Positions 19,890 to 29,722 of a DNA stretch of 64,000 nucleotides are shown piece by piece. Positions within the stretch are counted from its first letter, which is position 1. Every line of letters starts with the position of its first letter. The notes beneath the pieces were generated by a model. The model had not been told where the DNA came from. It saw only the letters and a program-made list of their open reading frames with translations, and did not search any database. The position numbers and the translations under genes were made by a program. This stretch comes from Candidatus Endomicrobiellum trichonymphae. GTDB taxonomy: Bacteria > Elusimicrobiota > Endomicrobiia > Endomicrobiales > Endomicrobiaceae. The stretch is taken from NCBI RefSeq assembly GCF_002355835.1, contig NZ_AP017459.1, positions 992,001 through 1,056,000 on the forward strand, read 5' to 3'.

Positions 19890-21287
19890 TCAAACCTTTT
19901 TCACCAGCAAAGAACTGCCGTCTTTATTATCAAATATTTTATAACCTCTTTCATCTATTATAAGTTTTCTAACTCTGTCAGATTCAGCCCAGTTTTTATT
20001 TTTTCTCGCATCATTTCTCTCTTTCAAAAGATTCTGCAAACTTTCGTCCGCATTTTGTTCTTCAGGCAACAAAATACCCAAAGATGTTCCGGCAAAATCT
20101 TCAAAGAGTTTTTTCAGCTGCGAAAGTCTTTCTCTGCCTGTAGTAAGAAGCCCTTTTGATATAAGACCTTTCAGTTCGTGAAGATAAGACAGGGCTTTTT
20201 CGGAGTTGAAATCATCGTCAAGAGCGCTTAAAAAATTTTCCTGTAAATCCGATAAATCCTTATCAGTTATTTCTACATCAGATTCTTTAACTGACGAAAT
20301 AAGTCTCAGATAGGTGTCGTCCATTCCCTGTAAAGTATTTCTTGCGGACTCAATACCAGCGTCAGAAAAATCCAACGGACTTGAATAGTGCTGCGTTAAA
20401 AGGTAATAACGCACAACACGAGGATTATATTTTTCAAAAATTGCTTTTAACGTAAAAAAGTTGTTCAAAGATTTTGACATTTTTTCTTTATTTATAGTAA
20501 CAAAACCGTTATGTATCCAATACTTAACAAATTTTTTGCCGGTTTTAGCTTCACTTTGAGCAATTTCGTTCTCATGATGCGGAAATATTAAATCCTGTCC
20601 GCCACCGTGTATGTCTATCGTGTCGCCAAGCAGTTCGGACGACATTGCAGAACATTCTATATGCCAGCCCGGACGACCCTTGCCCCAGGGGCTTTCCCAT
20701 GTAACTTCACGCGGTTCATTTTCTTTCGTTTTTTTCCACAGGGCAAAATCAAATGCCGAATTTTTCCCGTTACATACACCCACCCTTGCACCAGCTCTTA
20801 AATCTTTGAGATTTCTTTTTGACAGTTTTCCATAATCTTTAAACTTTTCAACAGAAAAGTAAATGTCGCCACCAATTTCATAGGCCAAACCTTTATTGAC
20901 AAGCTCTTTGATAAAATTAACTATTTCCGGAATCATTTGCGTGACACACGGATATTTTTCAGCTTTTAAAATGTTTAATCTGCCAGCTTGGACAAAATAA
21001 TCTTCTATGTAAATCTGCGCAAGTTCTGAAGGTTTCATATTTTTTTCCTGCGATCTTTTAACAATTTTATCGTCAACATCCGTAAAATTTTGTATGTGTT
21101 TTACTATATAACCTCTTCTTAAAAGATGCCTTTTTACAATATCAAACACTACATAAACTCTTGCATGACCCAAATGCACTTCATCATAAGGAGTTATGCC
21201 GCACACATACATAGATACAAAATTTCTCCTCTGCGGATAAAACTCTTCTTTTTTATTTGAAAGAGTGTTATGGATTTTTATCGTCAT
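19890..21287 (-). CDS. cysS: Cysteinyl-tRNA synthetase
   Basis: Class I aminoacyl-tRNA synthetase charging tRNA-Cys. 465 residues, normal length. It has the zinc ligand and HIGH-type motif in [24 protein letters not shown], the WHIECSAMS segment, [11 protein letters not shown], and the KMSKS motif KMSKSLNNF. The start overlaps the ispF stop by 4 bases (ATGA), indicating coupling. Confidence 0.97.
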   Translation of the reverse strand: MTIKIHNTLSNKKEEFYPQRRNFVSMYVCGITPYDEVHLGHARVYVVFDIVKRHLLRRGYIVKHIQNFTDVDDKIVKRSQEKNMKPSELAQIYIEDYFVQAGRLNILKAEKYPCVTQMIPEIVNFIKELVNKGLAYEIGGDIYFSVEKFKDYGKLSKRNLKDLRAGARVGVCNGKNSAFDFALWKKTKENEPREVTWESPWGKGRPGWHIECSAMSSELLGDTIDIHGGGQDLIFPHHENEIAQSEAKTGKKFVKYWIHNGFVTINKEKMSKSLNNFFTLKAIFEKYNPRVVRYYLLTQHYSSPLDFSDAGIESARNTLQGMDDTYLRLISSVKESDVEITDKDLSDLQENFLSALDDDFNSEKALSYLHELKGLISKGLLTTGRERLSQLKKLFEDFAGTSLGILLPEEQNADESLQNLLKERNDARKNKNWAESDRVRKLIIDERGYKIFDNKDGSSLLVKKV

Positions 21288-21766
21288 CTTTTTTTCTCCT
21301 GACTAATAGAAGCAACTGCCACCGCTGCTATGCCTTCTCCCCGTCCGACAAAACCCATTTTTTCATTTGTAGTTGCTTTTATTCCAATTCTCTCTCTTTT
21401 CAATTCAATCACTCTTGAAATATTTTCTTTCATATCGGCAATAAAAGGACATATTTTTGGCGCTTCGACTATTACGGTAATATCGACGTTATTAACAGAG
21501 AAATTTTGTTTTTTTAACTCTTTATAAACAGATTCCAAAAGAGAAATGCTGGAAACATTTTTATATTTCGGATCCATATCTGGGAAAAAATACCCTATAT
21601 CGTTCAATCCTGCAGCACCAAGCAGAGCATCCATCAGAGCATGTATAAGAACGTCGGCATCGCTGTGTCCGTCAAGCCCTTCAGAAGTCAATATTTTAAC
21701 CCCACCCAAAATAAGTTCTCTTCCTTTTTTTAATCTGTGAGCATCATATCCAAAACCGATATACAT
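21284..21766 (-). CDS. ispF: 2-C-methyl-D-erythritol 2,4-cyclodiphosphate synthase
   Basis: MEP-pathway step forming the cyclic diphosphate from CDP-ME 2-phosphate; zinc-dependent trimer. The 160-residue protein begins [16 protein letters not shown]. It carries the metal motif [19 protein letters not shown] and the C-terminal [18 protein letters not shown] longer reading with 17 more residues is open, but the family starts here, so 21766 is chosen. It lies between ispD and cysS. Confidence 0.95.
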   Translation of the reverse strand: MYIGFGYDAHRLKKGRELILGGVKILTSEGLDGHSDADVLIHALMDALLGAAGLNDIGYFFPDMDPKYKNVSSISLLESVYKELKKQNFSVNNVDITVIVEAPKICPFIADMKENISRVIELKRERIGIKATTNEKMGFVGRGEGIAAVAVASISQEKKR

Positions 21767-21817
21767 TTTCCATCGCCTTTCGCCGCTATCTGAAATCAGA
21801 GCTAATTGAAGCTTCAA

Positions 21818-22083
21818 ACCGCAGAGGAGTTAATCCACTCTGATTAGGAACAGCGTTTCTATAATTTTTTCTATTGGTATTAAGGAATCATATTATCACT
21901 TTCAACGGTACAAATAACCTCGCCTCTACACTGACCTTCCATACCCTTACACCCGACTTTTTCCCCTTTAAGGAAGAAGAAAAATCATTGTTTTAAATCT
22001 TATCTACTTCATTTTCAATGAACAGATGTCCGGTATAAAAAACCAACGACAGCGACAAATAGTAATGTCATAAAAGACAAAAC
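21818..22083. other. Gap between ispD and ispF
   Basis: Nearly 270 bases with no gene recognised. ispD and ispF are often adjacent or fused; here they are separated by apparently decayed DNA. Confidence 0.35.
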
Positions 22084-22743
22084 TTAAGATTTTAATATTT
22101 TTTCTGCCAATTCAAAATCCTGTTTTGTCGTTATTTTAAAATTCAGAAACTTTGTCTCAACAGCAGAAACTTTAATTTTAAGATTTTCTACAAGCTGAGA
22201 GTCATCAGTCGTACCGGCAGACATTTTTCTAGAGTAAGCTCTTTTAAGAAGTTCTGTTTTAAAAATCTGCGGCGTTTGCGCATTCCTCAAAATCGTTCTG
22301 TCTAAAGTTTTCAATATATATCCATCAGCGGATACTAATTTAACGGTATCTTTTGCTTTCTCAACTGCAACAGCCACTTTTGTCTTTGCGGCTTTTTCTA
22401 AAACCAATAAAATATCTTTTTTTGATATAAGCGGTCTTGAGGCATCATGAACAGCGATAAAATCAATATCATCCCCGACAAGAGCAAGACCATTTTTCAC
22501 TGAATCGAACCTTTCATTTCCGCCCGCCGCACAAACAAAACCTGTTTTATATTTTAAAGACAAAAACTCAACCATATCAGATGGCACAACTACAATTATC
22601 TGTTTAAAACTTTTTATTGAAGCAAACGCCTCGACACTCCATAAAAACACTGGTTTGCCACTGAGATTTAAAAATTGTTTTGAAACTCTGCTACCAAACC
22701 TTTTACCGGATCCTGCTGCTGCTATTATTGCGGCGTTTTTCAT
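22084..22743 (-). CDS. ispD: 2-C-methyl-D-erythritol 4-phosphate cytidylyltransferase
   Basis: MEP isoprenoid pathway: attaches CMP from CTP to methylerythritol phosphate. 219 residues. It has the nucleotide-binding N-terminus AAIIAAAGSGKRFGS, the VHDASRPLISK motif, DRTILRNAQTPQIFKTELL and AGTTDDSQLVE. With ispF downstream it supports isoprenoid synthesis for wall lipid carriers. Confidence 0.95.
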   Translation of the reverse strand: MKNAAIIAAAGSGKRFGSRVSKQFLNLSGKPVFLWSVEAFASIKSFKQIIVVVPSDMVEFLSLKYKTGFVCAAGGNERFDSVKNGLALVGDDIDFIAVHDASRPLISKKDILLVLEKAAKTKVAVAVEKAKDTVKLVSADGYILKTLDRTILRNAQTPQIFKTELLKRAYSRKMSAGTTDDSQLVENLKIKVSAVETKFLNFKITTKQDFELAEKILKS

Positions 22744-22912
22744 TTAACTTTTCCCAAATATCATTCAGACGCGGTCTTAAAGACGACATTTTTTCTGCAA
22801 AAGAACCAGTTCTTCTAAAACAACACTCCACTGGCACCATGAATAAAAAACGGTCAGAATCCCGGCGAAACAATAAGATTTCTAAAAAACCAGACAGATA
22901 TAATCGCTCTGC
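22744..22912. other. Short gap between aroE and ispD
   Basis: 170 bases. A minus-strand frame reads CCFRRTGSFAEKMSSLRPRL then WEKLN, which may be the tail of a lost gene; not identified. Confidence 0.3.
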
Positions 22913-23734
22913 CTATCCAATAAATTCCTTTAAAAGCCGCCCAGCAATTTCTATATCAGGATATTTTCCGGTCCATATTTTAAATCCGCAGGCGCCCTGC
23001 CGTATAAGCATTCCTACGCCCGTAAATACTTCCAATCCTTTATCGTTTGCAAATTTTGTAAAAGGCGTTGCCTTATTATAAATTAAATCATATATTATTA
23101 AACTGCTTTTGATTTTATCAGCTTTAAAAGGAAGAACATCAGTTTTTCTCATTCCGCAGGAAGAAGTGTTTACAATAAGATCCGCCACCGGAAGCACTTC
23201 TCCAACCTTGCTTATGTCAACAGCTTTTATTTTAAACATTTCTGCAAGCTGTTCGGCATTTTTGAGTGTTCTGTTTGCTATGTATATGTTTTTTGTTTTA
23301 CTTTCTTTTAGAGCATATACTATCGCCCTCGCTCCGCCGCCAGCTCCGATTACTAAAACATTTTTATTTTTTAAGCTGACTTTTTTTGCAGCCAAATCTT
23401 GACTGAATCCCAAGTGATCAGTATTATATCCGTAAAGTTTACCGCCTTTAAAAGCTATTGTATTTACGCTTCCTATTTTTTTTGCGGCTTTATCTATAAA
23501 GTCAACATATTTCATTACTTCAATTTTATGCGGAATTGTTATATTGACGCCCTGGAATCCGAGAACTTTTAGAGATTCTATTGTCTTTTTAAGGTTTTCA
23601 GGCTTTGGTTCAAAAGCAAGATAAATGCAGTTCAAATTTTCTTTTTCAAACCATTTGTTCTGCATCTGCGGCGAAAAGGAGTGTTTTACCGGATAGCCCA
23701 GAATCGCAAACAATTTTGTTTCGGTATTCAGCAT
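22913..23734 (-). CDS. aroE: Shikimate dehydrogenase
   Basis: NADPH-dependent reduction of 3-dehydroshikimate to shikimate for aromatic amino acids. The N-terminal substrate domain has GYPVKHSFSPQMQN and VNITIPHKIEVM with the catalytic lysine; NTDHLGF and the Rossmann motif VIGAGGGARAIVYAL follow. The start at 23734 (MLNTETKLF) is preferred over 23764: AGAGG lies 5 bases upstream and the family begins there. From it the length is 273 residues, normal. Confidence 0.95.
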   Translation of the reverse strand: MLNTETKLFAILGYPVKHSFSPQMQNKWFEKENLNCIYLAFEPKPENLKKTIESLKVLGFQGVNITIPHKIEVMKYVDFIDKAAKKIGSVNTIAFKGGKLYGYNTDHLGFSQDLAAKKVSLKNKNVLVIGAGGGARAIVYALKESKTKNIYIANRTLKNAEQLAEMFKIKAVDISKVGEVLPVADLIVNTSSCGMRKTDVLPFKADKIKSSLIIYDLIYNKATPFTKFANDKGLEVFTGVGMLIRQGACGFKIWTGKYPDIEIAGRLLKEFIG

Positions 23735-23898
23735 TTCAACCTCTGTGCGTATTAAATCTATCACATTCTACAATAAAGTCCAGTTATTATCAAATCACGA
23801 CAACAACCGCATAATTGACATTAACTATAAACACTTTTTTTTGCTAAAATAAACCAACTTTGATAATATATTATAAATATGTATCTGCTGCCATTACA

Positions 23899-25347
23899 AT
23901 GATTATAAATACCTTTTCAAACTTTATTAATTCCAATATACGGACTTTCCTTGCACCCGGCATCTATGTAGCTTTATCTGTAGGAACGACCGTTCATATA
24001 TTGTTACATAAAGATGACGTCAAAAGTTCAATAGGATGGATAGCACTTGTTTTCTTATCTCCTTTTCTAGGCACTATATTGTATATATTCTTAGGTATTA
24101 ACAGAGTAAAAAGAAAAGGCACTCGCTTAAGAAAAAAGGGCATTGTCTATAAAAAATACCTCACAGAAAATATCCCTAAAAATTTATCTGAAAAGTACAG
24201 GCAGTTTATAACTTTCGGATATAATGTATATCCTCAAAATTTTATTTTTGGAAACTCCATAGAGCCTCTGCAAAACGGCATCGAAGCCTATCCCGAAATG
24301 ATAAAAACCATACAAACCGCAAAAAAGGAGATTTTAATCTCAAGCTATATTTTTGATTGCGACAGCGAAACAGATAAATTTTTGGAGGCTTTTAAAACTG
24401 CAATTAAAAACGGCGCCACGGTAAAAATTTTGATTGACGGCATAGGCACTTTAAAACTTTTCCGCCGCTCAATAGAAAAAAAACTTGCCCTAATCAAAGG
24501 TCTCGAGTACAGCATATTTCTGCCGCCGTATATTCCTGTGACAATACCTTTTGTAAATTTAAGAAACCACAGAAAAATTATGATAATCGACGGAGAAACA
24601 GCCTTTTTCGGAGGAATGAATCTTTCAAAGAAAAATGTTTTAATTGACGACCATAAAAACGGTATTTTAGACATTACCTTTAAGATAAAAGGACACGTCA
24701 TTAACCAGATGTCGTATGTATTTGAAGATGACTGGGAATTTGCTACCGGTAAAAAGTTCCAGTCATTATCTAAAGATTTGTCCGATACTGAAGCAGGCAC
24801 AATTCCCGCAAGGATAATTCCCGACGGACCCGACAACAAAAGTGGGACTATTGAACGCATTGCGCATGGAGCAATAAACGTCGCAACAGAAAAAATTCTT
24901 ATAGTAACGCCTTATTTCCTGCCGGAAAATAACATTTTAGCGGCGCTTGAAATGGCCACAATGAGAGGCGTCGATGTCGATATAATAATTCCGGATAAAA
25001 GCGACTATAGTTTTATGGACTGGGCTGTCGAACCCAATTTCATGCGTTTAGTTAAAAGCGGCGTAAAAATTTATCGTACACCGCCTCCATTAGATCACAG
25101 CAAAATTTTCGTAGTTGACAGCGAATGGGTTTTTATAGGTTCGGCAAACTGGGATGTAAGAAGTTTTAAGCTCAATTTTGAGTCCAATATAGAAATATTC
25201 AGCAAAAATTTGGCAAAAGAACTTATCGCCATTGCCGAATTGAAAAAGAGAAAAGCAAAATTTACTACGGTTCATGAATGTAAAGCGCTACCGCTTCTAA
25301 AGCGCATCAGAAATAATATGTACCGACTACTGACACCTTACGGTTAA
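23899..25347 (+). CDS. cls: Cardiolipin synthase (phospholipase D type)
   Basis: Transfers phosphatidyl groups to form cardiolipin at the inner membrane. Two N-terminal membrane helices (about residues 15-35 and 45-70; GWIALVFLSPFLGTILY) precede two PLD domains. The HKD motifs are NHRKIMIIDGE..FFGGMN and DHSKIFVVDSEWVFIGSANWD. The open frame extends upstream to a TTG at 23860; the ATG at 23899 gives 482 residues, normal for the family. No clear ribosome site supports either start. Stands alone on the plus strand. Confidence 0.92.
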   Translation: MIINTFSNFINSNIRTFLAPGIYVALSVGTTVHILLHKDDVKSSIGWIALVFLSPFLGTILYIFLGINRVKRKGTRLRKKGIVYKKYLTENIPKNLSEKYRQFITFGYNVYPQNFIFGNSIEPLQNGIEAYPEMIKTIQTAKKEILISSYIFDCDSETDKFLEAFKTAIKNGATVKILIDGIGTLKLFRRSIEKKLALIKGLEYSIFLPPYIPVTIPFVNLRNHRKIMIIDGETAFFGGMNLSKKNVLIDDHKNGILDITFKIKGHVINQMSYVFEDDWEFATGKKFQSLSKDLSDTEAGTIPARIIPDGPDNKSGTIERIAHGAINVATEKILIVTPYFLPENNILAALEMATMRGVDVDIIIPDKSDYSFMDWAVEPNFMRLVKSGVKIYRTPPPLDHSKIFVVDSEWVFIGSANWDVRSFKLNFESNIEIFSKNLAKELIAIAELKKRKAKFTTVHECKALPLLKRIRNNMYRLLTPYG

Positions 25348-25571
25348 ACTTCCATGCGAAATACATTTTTTATTCCATCTTTTCTGCTGATATTTAGTGG
25401 CAGGTGACATCGATACATTTTATTTGATTTAAGAAATTCTATTAATGTAGAATAAATTATTCTTACCGACGCTAATTTTTTACTTAATTCCCGGAATGCG
25501 CTGCAAAATCTTGTCCGACATAATGCTTAATGATTTTTTCAATAAATTATAAAAATACATTTTAATTTTGT

Positions 25572-25600
25572 TTGACAACCGCCGACAGTTGGCATGATAT
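25572..25600 (+). promoter_or_regulatory. Possible promoter of the nuclease-rmuC-RNase H cluster
   Basis: Perfect TTGACA at 25572-25577, 17-base spacer, then a poor -10 TGATAT at 25595-25600. It is followed by an unusually GC-containing leader that ends in the palindrome-like TAGGGGCCCCCCTA just before the gene. Confidence 0.35.
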
Positions 25601-25699
25601 GTGCAGACGTTTTCGTCACAATAAAACCGTCGTGATGGAAAAAACAAATATTAAAAAAGCCGTTAGGTAGTTTCAGCGGTAGGGGCCCCCCTATAAACA

Positions 25700-26590
25700 A
25701 TGAAATATATAAAAAAATTTAACTATACCAGCATCTTAGGATGGTCTGCGTCAAGATACGACAGATTTTCAAACTGTAAAAGGCAGTATTTCTACGATTA
25801 TTACCCAAAGTTTGATAAAGATACACCTCTTGAAAAAATACGATTTTTAAAAAGTCTGACATCCAGAGATCTGGAAACTGGAAATATCGTACATGATATT
25901 ATAAGAGACATGTTCAAAAGATATCAAAAAAGCACAAAACCTTTAAATAAAGATAGATTTTTTAAATATTCTTATTACATAACCGAAAATTACTGCAGTT
26001 CAAAAACTTTTTTTGAACATCACTACAACAGTGAAATTATTTTAGTTCCCCAAATATATGCAAAAGTAAAAAACATATTAGAGAATTTTATTAACAGCTC
26101 AAGATTTACATGGATTGAAAAAAACGCCTTTTCTAAAAGTTCCGAATGGATTATAGAACCCGAAGGTTTCGGGGAAACCAGAATAAACGACCTTAAAGCT
26201 TTTTGTAAAGTAGATTTTTTATTTCCGGTCGCTGACAAAATATACATTATGGACTGGAAGACAGGCAAACCCAACCAAAAAAAACATTCAAAACAGCTTA
26301 CGGGATATGCGCTTTGGGCAAATTACCACTTTGGTAAAAAAATTGGCGATATTCTGCCGATAATAGTTTATCTTTACCCGCAGTACGACGAAAAGAGCGT
26401 TGAAATTAACGACTGTTCGCTTACAGAATTCGCAAAAACCGTAGCAACCGAAACGCAAGATATGTACGGATACCTTACTGACATAGAAAAAAACATACCT
26501 AAAGATAAAAAAGAGTTCCCTTTGAACAACAATAAATTTTTATGTAAATACTGCAGTTACAAAGAAATCTGCCCGGGATGCAGACGTTAA
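25700..26590 (+). CDS. PD-(D/E)xK nuclease with Fe-S cluster motif (Cas4/AddB-C-like)
   Basis: Single-domain RecB-like nuclease, 296 residues. It has an N-terminal cysteine in SRYDRFSNC26KRQYFYDYYP. The nuclease core motifs are CKVDFLF and IYIMDWKTGKPN, supplying the Asp and the D-x-K, and QLTGYALWANYHF is the QhxxY-type motif. It ends C282xxC285x5C291, the arrangement that together with C26 binds 4Fe-4S in Cas4 and AddB. No CRISPR array or other cas gene was seen here, so this is a PF12705-type nuclease and not evidence of CRISPR. Next come rmuC and an RNase H gene. Confidence 0.85.
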   Translation: MKYIKKFNYTSILGWSASRYDRFSNCKRQYFYDYYPKFDKDTPLEKIRFLKSLTSRDLETGNIVHDIIRDMFKRYQKSTKPLNKDRFFKYSYYITENYCSSKTFFEHHYNSEIILVPQIYAKVKNILENFINSSRFTWIEKNAFSKSSEWIIEPEGFGETRINDLKAFCKVDFLFPVADKIYIMDWKTGKPNQKKHSKQLTGYALWANYHFGKKIGDILPIIVYLYPQYDEKSVEINDCSLTEFAKTVATETQDMYGYLTDIEKNIPKDKKEFPLNNNKFLCKYCSYKEICPGCRR

Positions 26591-26664
26591 AGTGCAAAAA
26601 TATTACAGACACGTTTTTGCATTTTTACGTTTTGCTTATTGCTATTACTCCGAAAAGGAAATTT

Positions 26665-28194
26665 ATGAATACAACAATTTCAATTTTTTTGTTTCTATCC
26701 GGAATTGCAGCGGGTATATGTTTATTTGCATTTAAATATATACCCTTGTCGAAAGACAATGCCGCAAAAGAGCAGAAAATAAACAATCTAAAGGAAAATA
26801 TTGAAAACCAGACGCAGCTCAGTAACAATTTAAAAATCGAATTTGAAAACATTGCATCAAAAGTATCAGAAGAAAAAAACGCAAATATATCTTTGTCAAA
26901 AGATAATGCTGCAAAAGAGCAGAAAATACACGATTTAATGGAAAATATTGAAAACCAAATGCGAGATAATGCTGCAAAAGAGCAGAAAATAAATGATTTA
27001 ACGAAAAATATTGAAAACTTGTCAAAAGACAATGCCGCAAAAGAGCAGAAAATAAACAATCTAAAGGAAAATATTGAAAATCAGACGCAATTCAGTAACA
27101 ATTTAAAAATCGAATTTGAAAATATCGCATCAAAAAATATTGAAAACCAGACGCAGCTCAGCAGCAATCTAAAAACCGAATTTGAAAATATCGCGTTAAA
27201 AGTATTAGAAGAAAAAAACGCAAAAATTACGGATTTAAACAGAATTTCTCTGGAAAACATTGTGTTTCCGTTTAAAGAAAAAATCGACGAATTCAGAAAT
27301 AAGATCGACAATCTTCAGACTTACGAAGCTGAGAAAATGTCCGGACTTCAAAAAGAACTGGAAAAATTGATAAGTATCAACAACAGTGTAAGCGCAGAAG
27401 CAAAAAACCTTGCCAACGCTTTGAAAGGAGACAATAAACTTCAGGGAACATGGGGAGAAATGTGCCTTGAGAGAATTTTTGAACATGCGGGAATGACAAA
27501 AGATGTACATTACGAATCGCAGAAACAATTCAAAGCTGACGACGGAAAGAAAATTCCCGATTATATAGTAAAATTGCCAGACGGGAAACATATCGTAATA
27601 GACGCAAAAACTTCGCTCGTCGCTTACGAAAAATATTATAATACGCAAAATGAAGACGATAAAAAAAATTCTTTAAAAGAGCATTCCTCAAGTGTAAAAA
27701 GACATATCGACGAACTTGCTACAAAAGATTATATCAGTCTGCCCGGACTCAACCAGCCGGAATATGCCTTGATGTTTGTACCCTTAGACGGAGCGATTTC
27801 CATTGCGCTCGACGACAAACCGGATCTTATCGAATATGCGTTTAAAAAAAATATAGCGATCGTTACACCGTCAACGCTTTTGGCTACGTTAAAAACCATA
27901 CAATATATATGGCGGCAGGAAAACCAGAAGAAAAACGTGATCGAGATAGCAAAACAGGGCGGCAGTCTTTACGATAATTTTGTAACATTTGTTGAAGTTC
28001 TAAGAGAAGCTGACAAAAAAATATCAGAAGCAAAAAGCAAAACGCAGGAAGCCATAAAAAGACTTTCGGCATCTGATAAAAAAGGCAACAGTCTTATAGC
28101 AAAAGCGCAGAGATTAAAAGATCTCGGTTCTCCGACAAAAAAAGAAATACCTGAAGACCTTTTAAAAAACGGAGATAAAAATGACGCTGTATAA
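26665..28194 (+). CDS. rmuC: DNA recombination protein RmuC with repetitive coiled coil
   Basis: RmuC-family protein, linked genetically to limiting inversions at short repeats; the nuclease-like core is C-terminal. An N-terminal helix anchors it (TTISIFLFLSGIAAGICLFAF). Then a coiled coil with four copies of DNAAKEQKI and three of a related NLKxEFENIA unit spans roughly residues 30-185. The conserved core has KLQGTWGEMCLERIFEHAGM, YIVKLPDGKHIVIDAKTSL, PLDGAISIAL and SLYDNFVTFVE. The start at 26665 has AAGGA upstream. An in-frame extension to 26578 exists but lacks support. 509 residues. Confidence 0.93.
   Translation: MNTTISIFLFLSGIAAGICLFAFKYIPLSKDNAAKEQKINNLKENIENQTQLSNNLKIEFENIASKVSEEKNANISLSKDNAAKEQKIHDLMENIENQMRDNAAKEQKINDLTKNIENLSKDNAAKEQKINNLKENIENQTQFSNNLKIEFENIASKNIENQTQLSSNLKTEFENIALKVLEEKNAKITDLNRISLENIVFPFKEKIDEFRNKIDNLQTYEAEKMSGLQKELEKLISINNSVSAEAKNLANALKGDNKLQGTWGEMCLERIFEHAGMTKDVHYESQKQFKADDGKKIPDYIVKLPDGKHIVIDAKTSLVAYEKYYNTQNEDDKKNSLKEHSSSVKRHIDELATKDYISLPGLNQPEYALMFVPLDGAISIALDDKPDLIEYAFKKNIAIVTPSTLLATLKTIQYIWRQENQKKNVIEIAKQGGSLYDNFVTFVEVLREADKKISEAKSKTQEAIKRLSASDKKGNSLIAKAQRLKDLGSPTKKEIPEDLLKNGDKNDAV
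26748..27215 (+). repeat. In-gene tandem repeats encoding the RmuC coiled coil
   Basis: Four copies of a unit coding DNAAKEQKI (starting about 26757, 26902, 26965 and 27028) alternate with three copies coding a segment ending EFENIA(S/L)K. Copies are nearly identical at the DNA level, suggesting recent in-frame duplication. Confidence 0.8.
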
Positions 28195-28864
28195 AAATGA
28201 ACTTAAAAGTAAAGCCTTAGAACTGCAAAGTGCGCTTGAAAAACAAAAAATAAAAATTTCTTTTGACGATAATTCTTTCAGAGATTATCTTGTCAAGCTT
28301 TACGCCGGTAGCATATCCGGTGGAAATCTTTCAATTTATTACAAACCCACAAAAAACACCTATTCTCTGAAAAAACAATTAAATAATTCCAAACTTGATA
28401 TAATTATTGATTCAGCATGGAATAAAATAAATCGTTTCGAAACTTATACTGCCCAAACCGGCACTTACGAAGCCTTTGTCGACGGCTCATATATTTCAGG
28501 CGTCATCGGTTACGGGGCAATCATTTATCTGGGAGATGAGATCAAAGCTGAAATTTCAGGCACTGTCGCAGATACGCAGTTTAGACAATTCGGCGGCGAA
28601 TTGAAATCCGTCATTGAAACAATAAAATGGTGCCAGACCAACGACGTAAAAAAAATAAGAATTAATTACGATTATCAGGGAATAGAAAAATTCGCAACAG
28701 GCAAATGGAAAGCAGGCAATGATGTCTCAAGAGAATATGTGGATTTTATTATTAAAACGAAAATAAAAATTGAATGGCGGTATATAAAAAGCCATACCGG
28801 CAATCCCAAAAATGATAAAGCTGACTTTCTGGCAAAAAAAGCAGCGTCACTACAAAAGATTTAA
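28181..28864 (+). CDS. rnhA: Ribonuclease H-like protein (viroplasmin-type clade)
   Basis: RNase H degrades RNA in RNA-DNA hybrids. The catalytic acidic residues appear as D101 in FVDGSYISGVIGYGAIIY, E140 in QFGGELKSVI, D164 in INYDYQGIEKFATGKWKAG, and the HTGNPKNDKADFLAKKAA end (H205, D212 or D215). The first 95 residues are an extra domain of unrecognised type that ends before the catalytic core. It overlaps rmuC by 14 bases, so the two are coupled. The YDYxGIEKxATGxWKA segment resembles viroplasmin-associated RNases H, from memory. Confidence 0.82.
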   Translation: MTLYKNELKSKALELQSALEKQKIKISFDDNSFRDYLVKLYAGSISGGNLSIYYKPTKNTYSLKKQLNNSKLDIIIDSAWNKINRFETYTAQTGTYEAFVDGSYISGVIGYGAIIYLGDEIKAEISGTVADTQFRQFGGELKSVIETIKWCQTNDVKKIRINYDYQGIEKFATGKWKAGNDVSREYVDFIIKTKIKIEWRYIKSHTGNPKNDKADFLAKKAASLQKI

Positions 28865-29722
28865 AAATACCCGTATTCTTAACGCTTTTAGCCGGTCACC
28901 AAAATGTTAACAGAAAAATAAAACAACAAAACTTTTCTCGCCGAATAATTAACGAAAACCTTAAAGTCCCTCCTCACACCAGACATTTTATGCAACACCG
29001 GTATTGGCCTCTTCCTAGTCTCAGCTACATTTAACCTTAAAGAATAGTTTTGCTACGTAATACTCCCGACCGGACAACGTAATAATACTGATGAAATAAC
29101 CTCTGCTTGTGCGACAATTACATCAAGATGACAGCGACTGACCATTAAAAATTGACTTTAATATTATAATTTATTATAATAATTGTGAATTATATATTTA
29201 TATTATTTCCCATTTATTGTTGTTATTGTTATGTGTTGAATTATAAAAGAAAATGATTTTTACTGTTTTCAACTCAACAATTCTTGTAAGTTTCCAGACT
29301 TTTGACAGCAAAAAAAATGAACTATCACTAAATAAAACTGCAAAAAATATGTTTTAGGAAATTGTTCAATTTTTTCAGACAAAGAGTACTTGCTGGGACA
29401 GTGGTATAACATACAGTCAGATTTGTCTATTCCTCCTATTCATATTCATATTTTTGAAATAACAGAATAGAATATCTCCAGCGGTCTAAGATTTAGAAAT
29501 TATTTTTCCAATTCCAAAAGAAAGCAAAACGGAAAAATTATTACGGCAAGATTTATTTATATTCCATATGGATTACATTCGGCAACAAAATCTGGAGATC
29601 ATCGACGCTGATAAGAACTGCAAACCTCTGAAAAGTTTTTAGATACACTGGAGATTCAAAGAAGTTTTGGAGCATTTGCCACTGCTAAACTGACAAAAGT
29701 AAAATATCAAAGGAGCGGTAAA
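28865..29722. other. Degraded intergenic region, about 860 bases
   Basis: No intact gene. On the plus strand around 29390-29690 short frames read GQWYNIQSDLSIPPIHIHIF, then ITARFIYIPYGLHSAT, which looks like a broken protein I cannot identify. No RNA gene seen. Confidence 0.4.

Noticed and set aside
25700-26590. Cas4-like nuclease as a sign of a CRISPR system
   Set aside because: No direct-repeat array and no cas1/cas2 or effector gene was seen in the window; the protein fits the wider Fe-S PD-(D/E)xK group.
26748-27215. CRISPR-like spaced repeats
   Set aside because: The repeats are in frame inside rmuC and encode a coiled coil; spacers are not unique.
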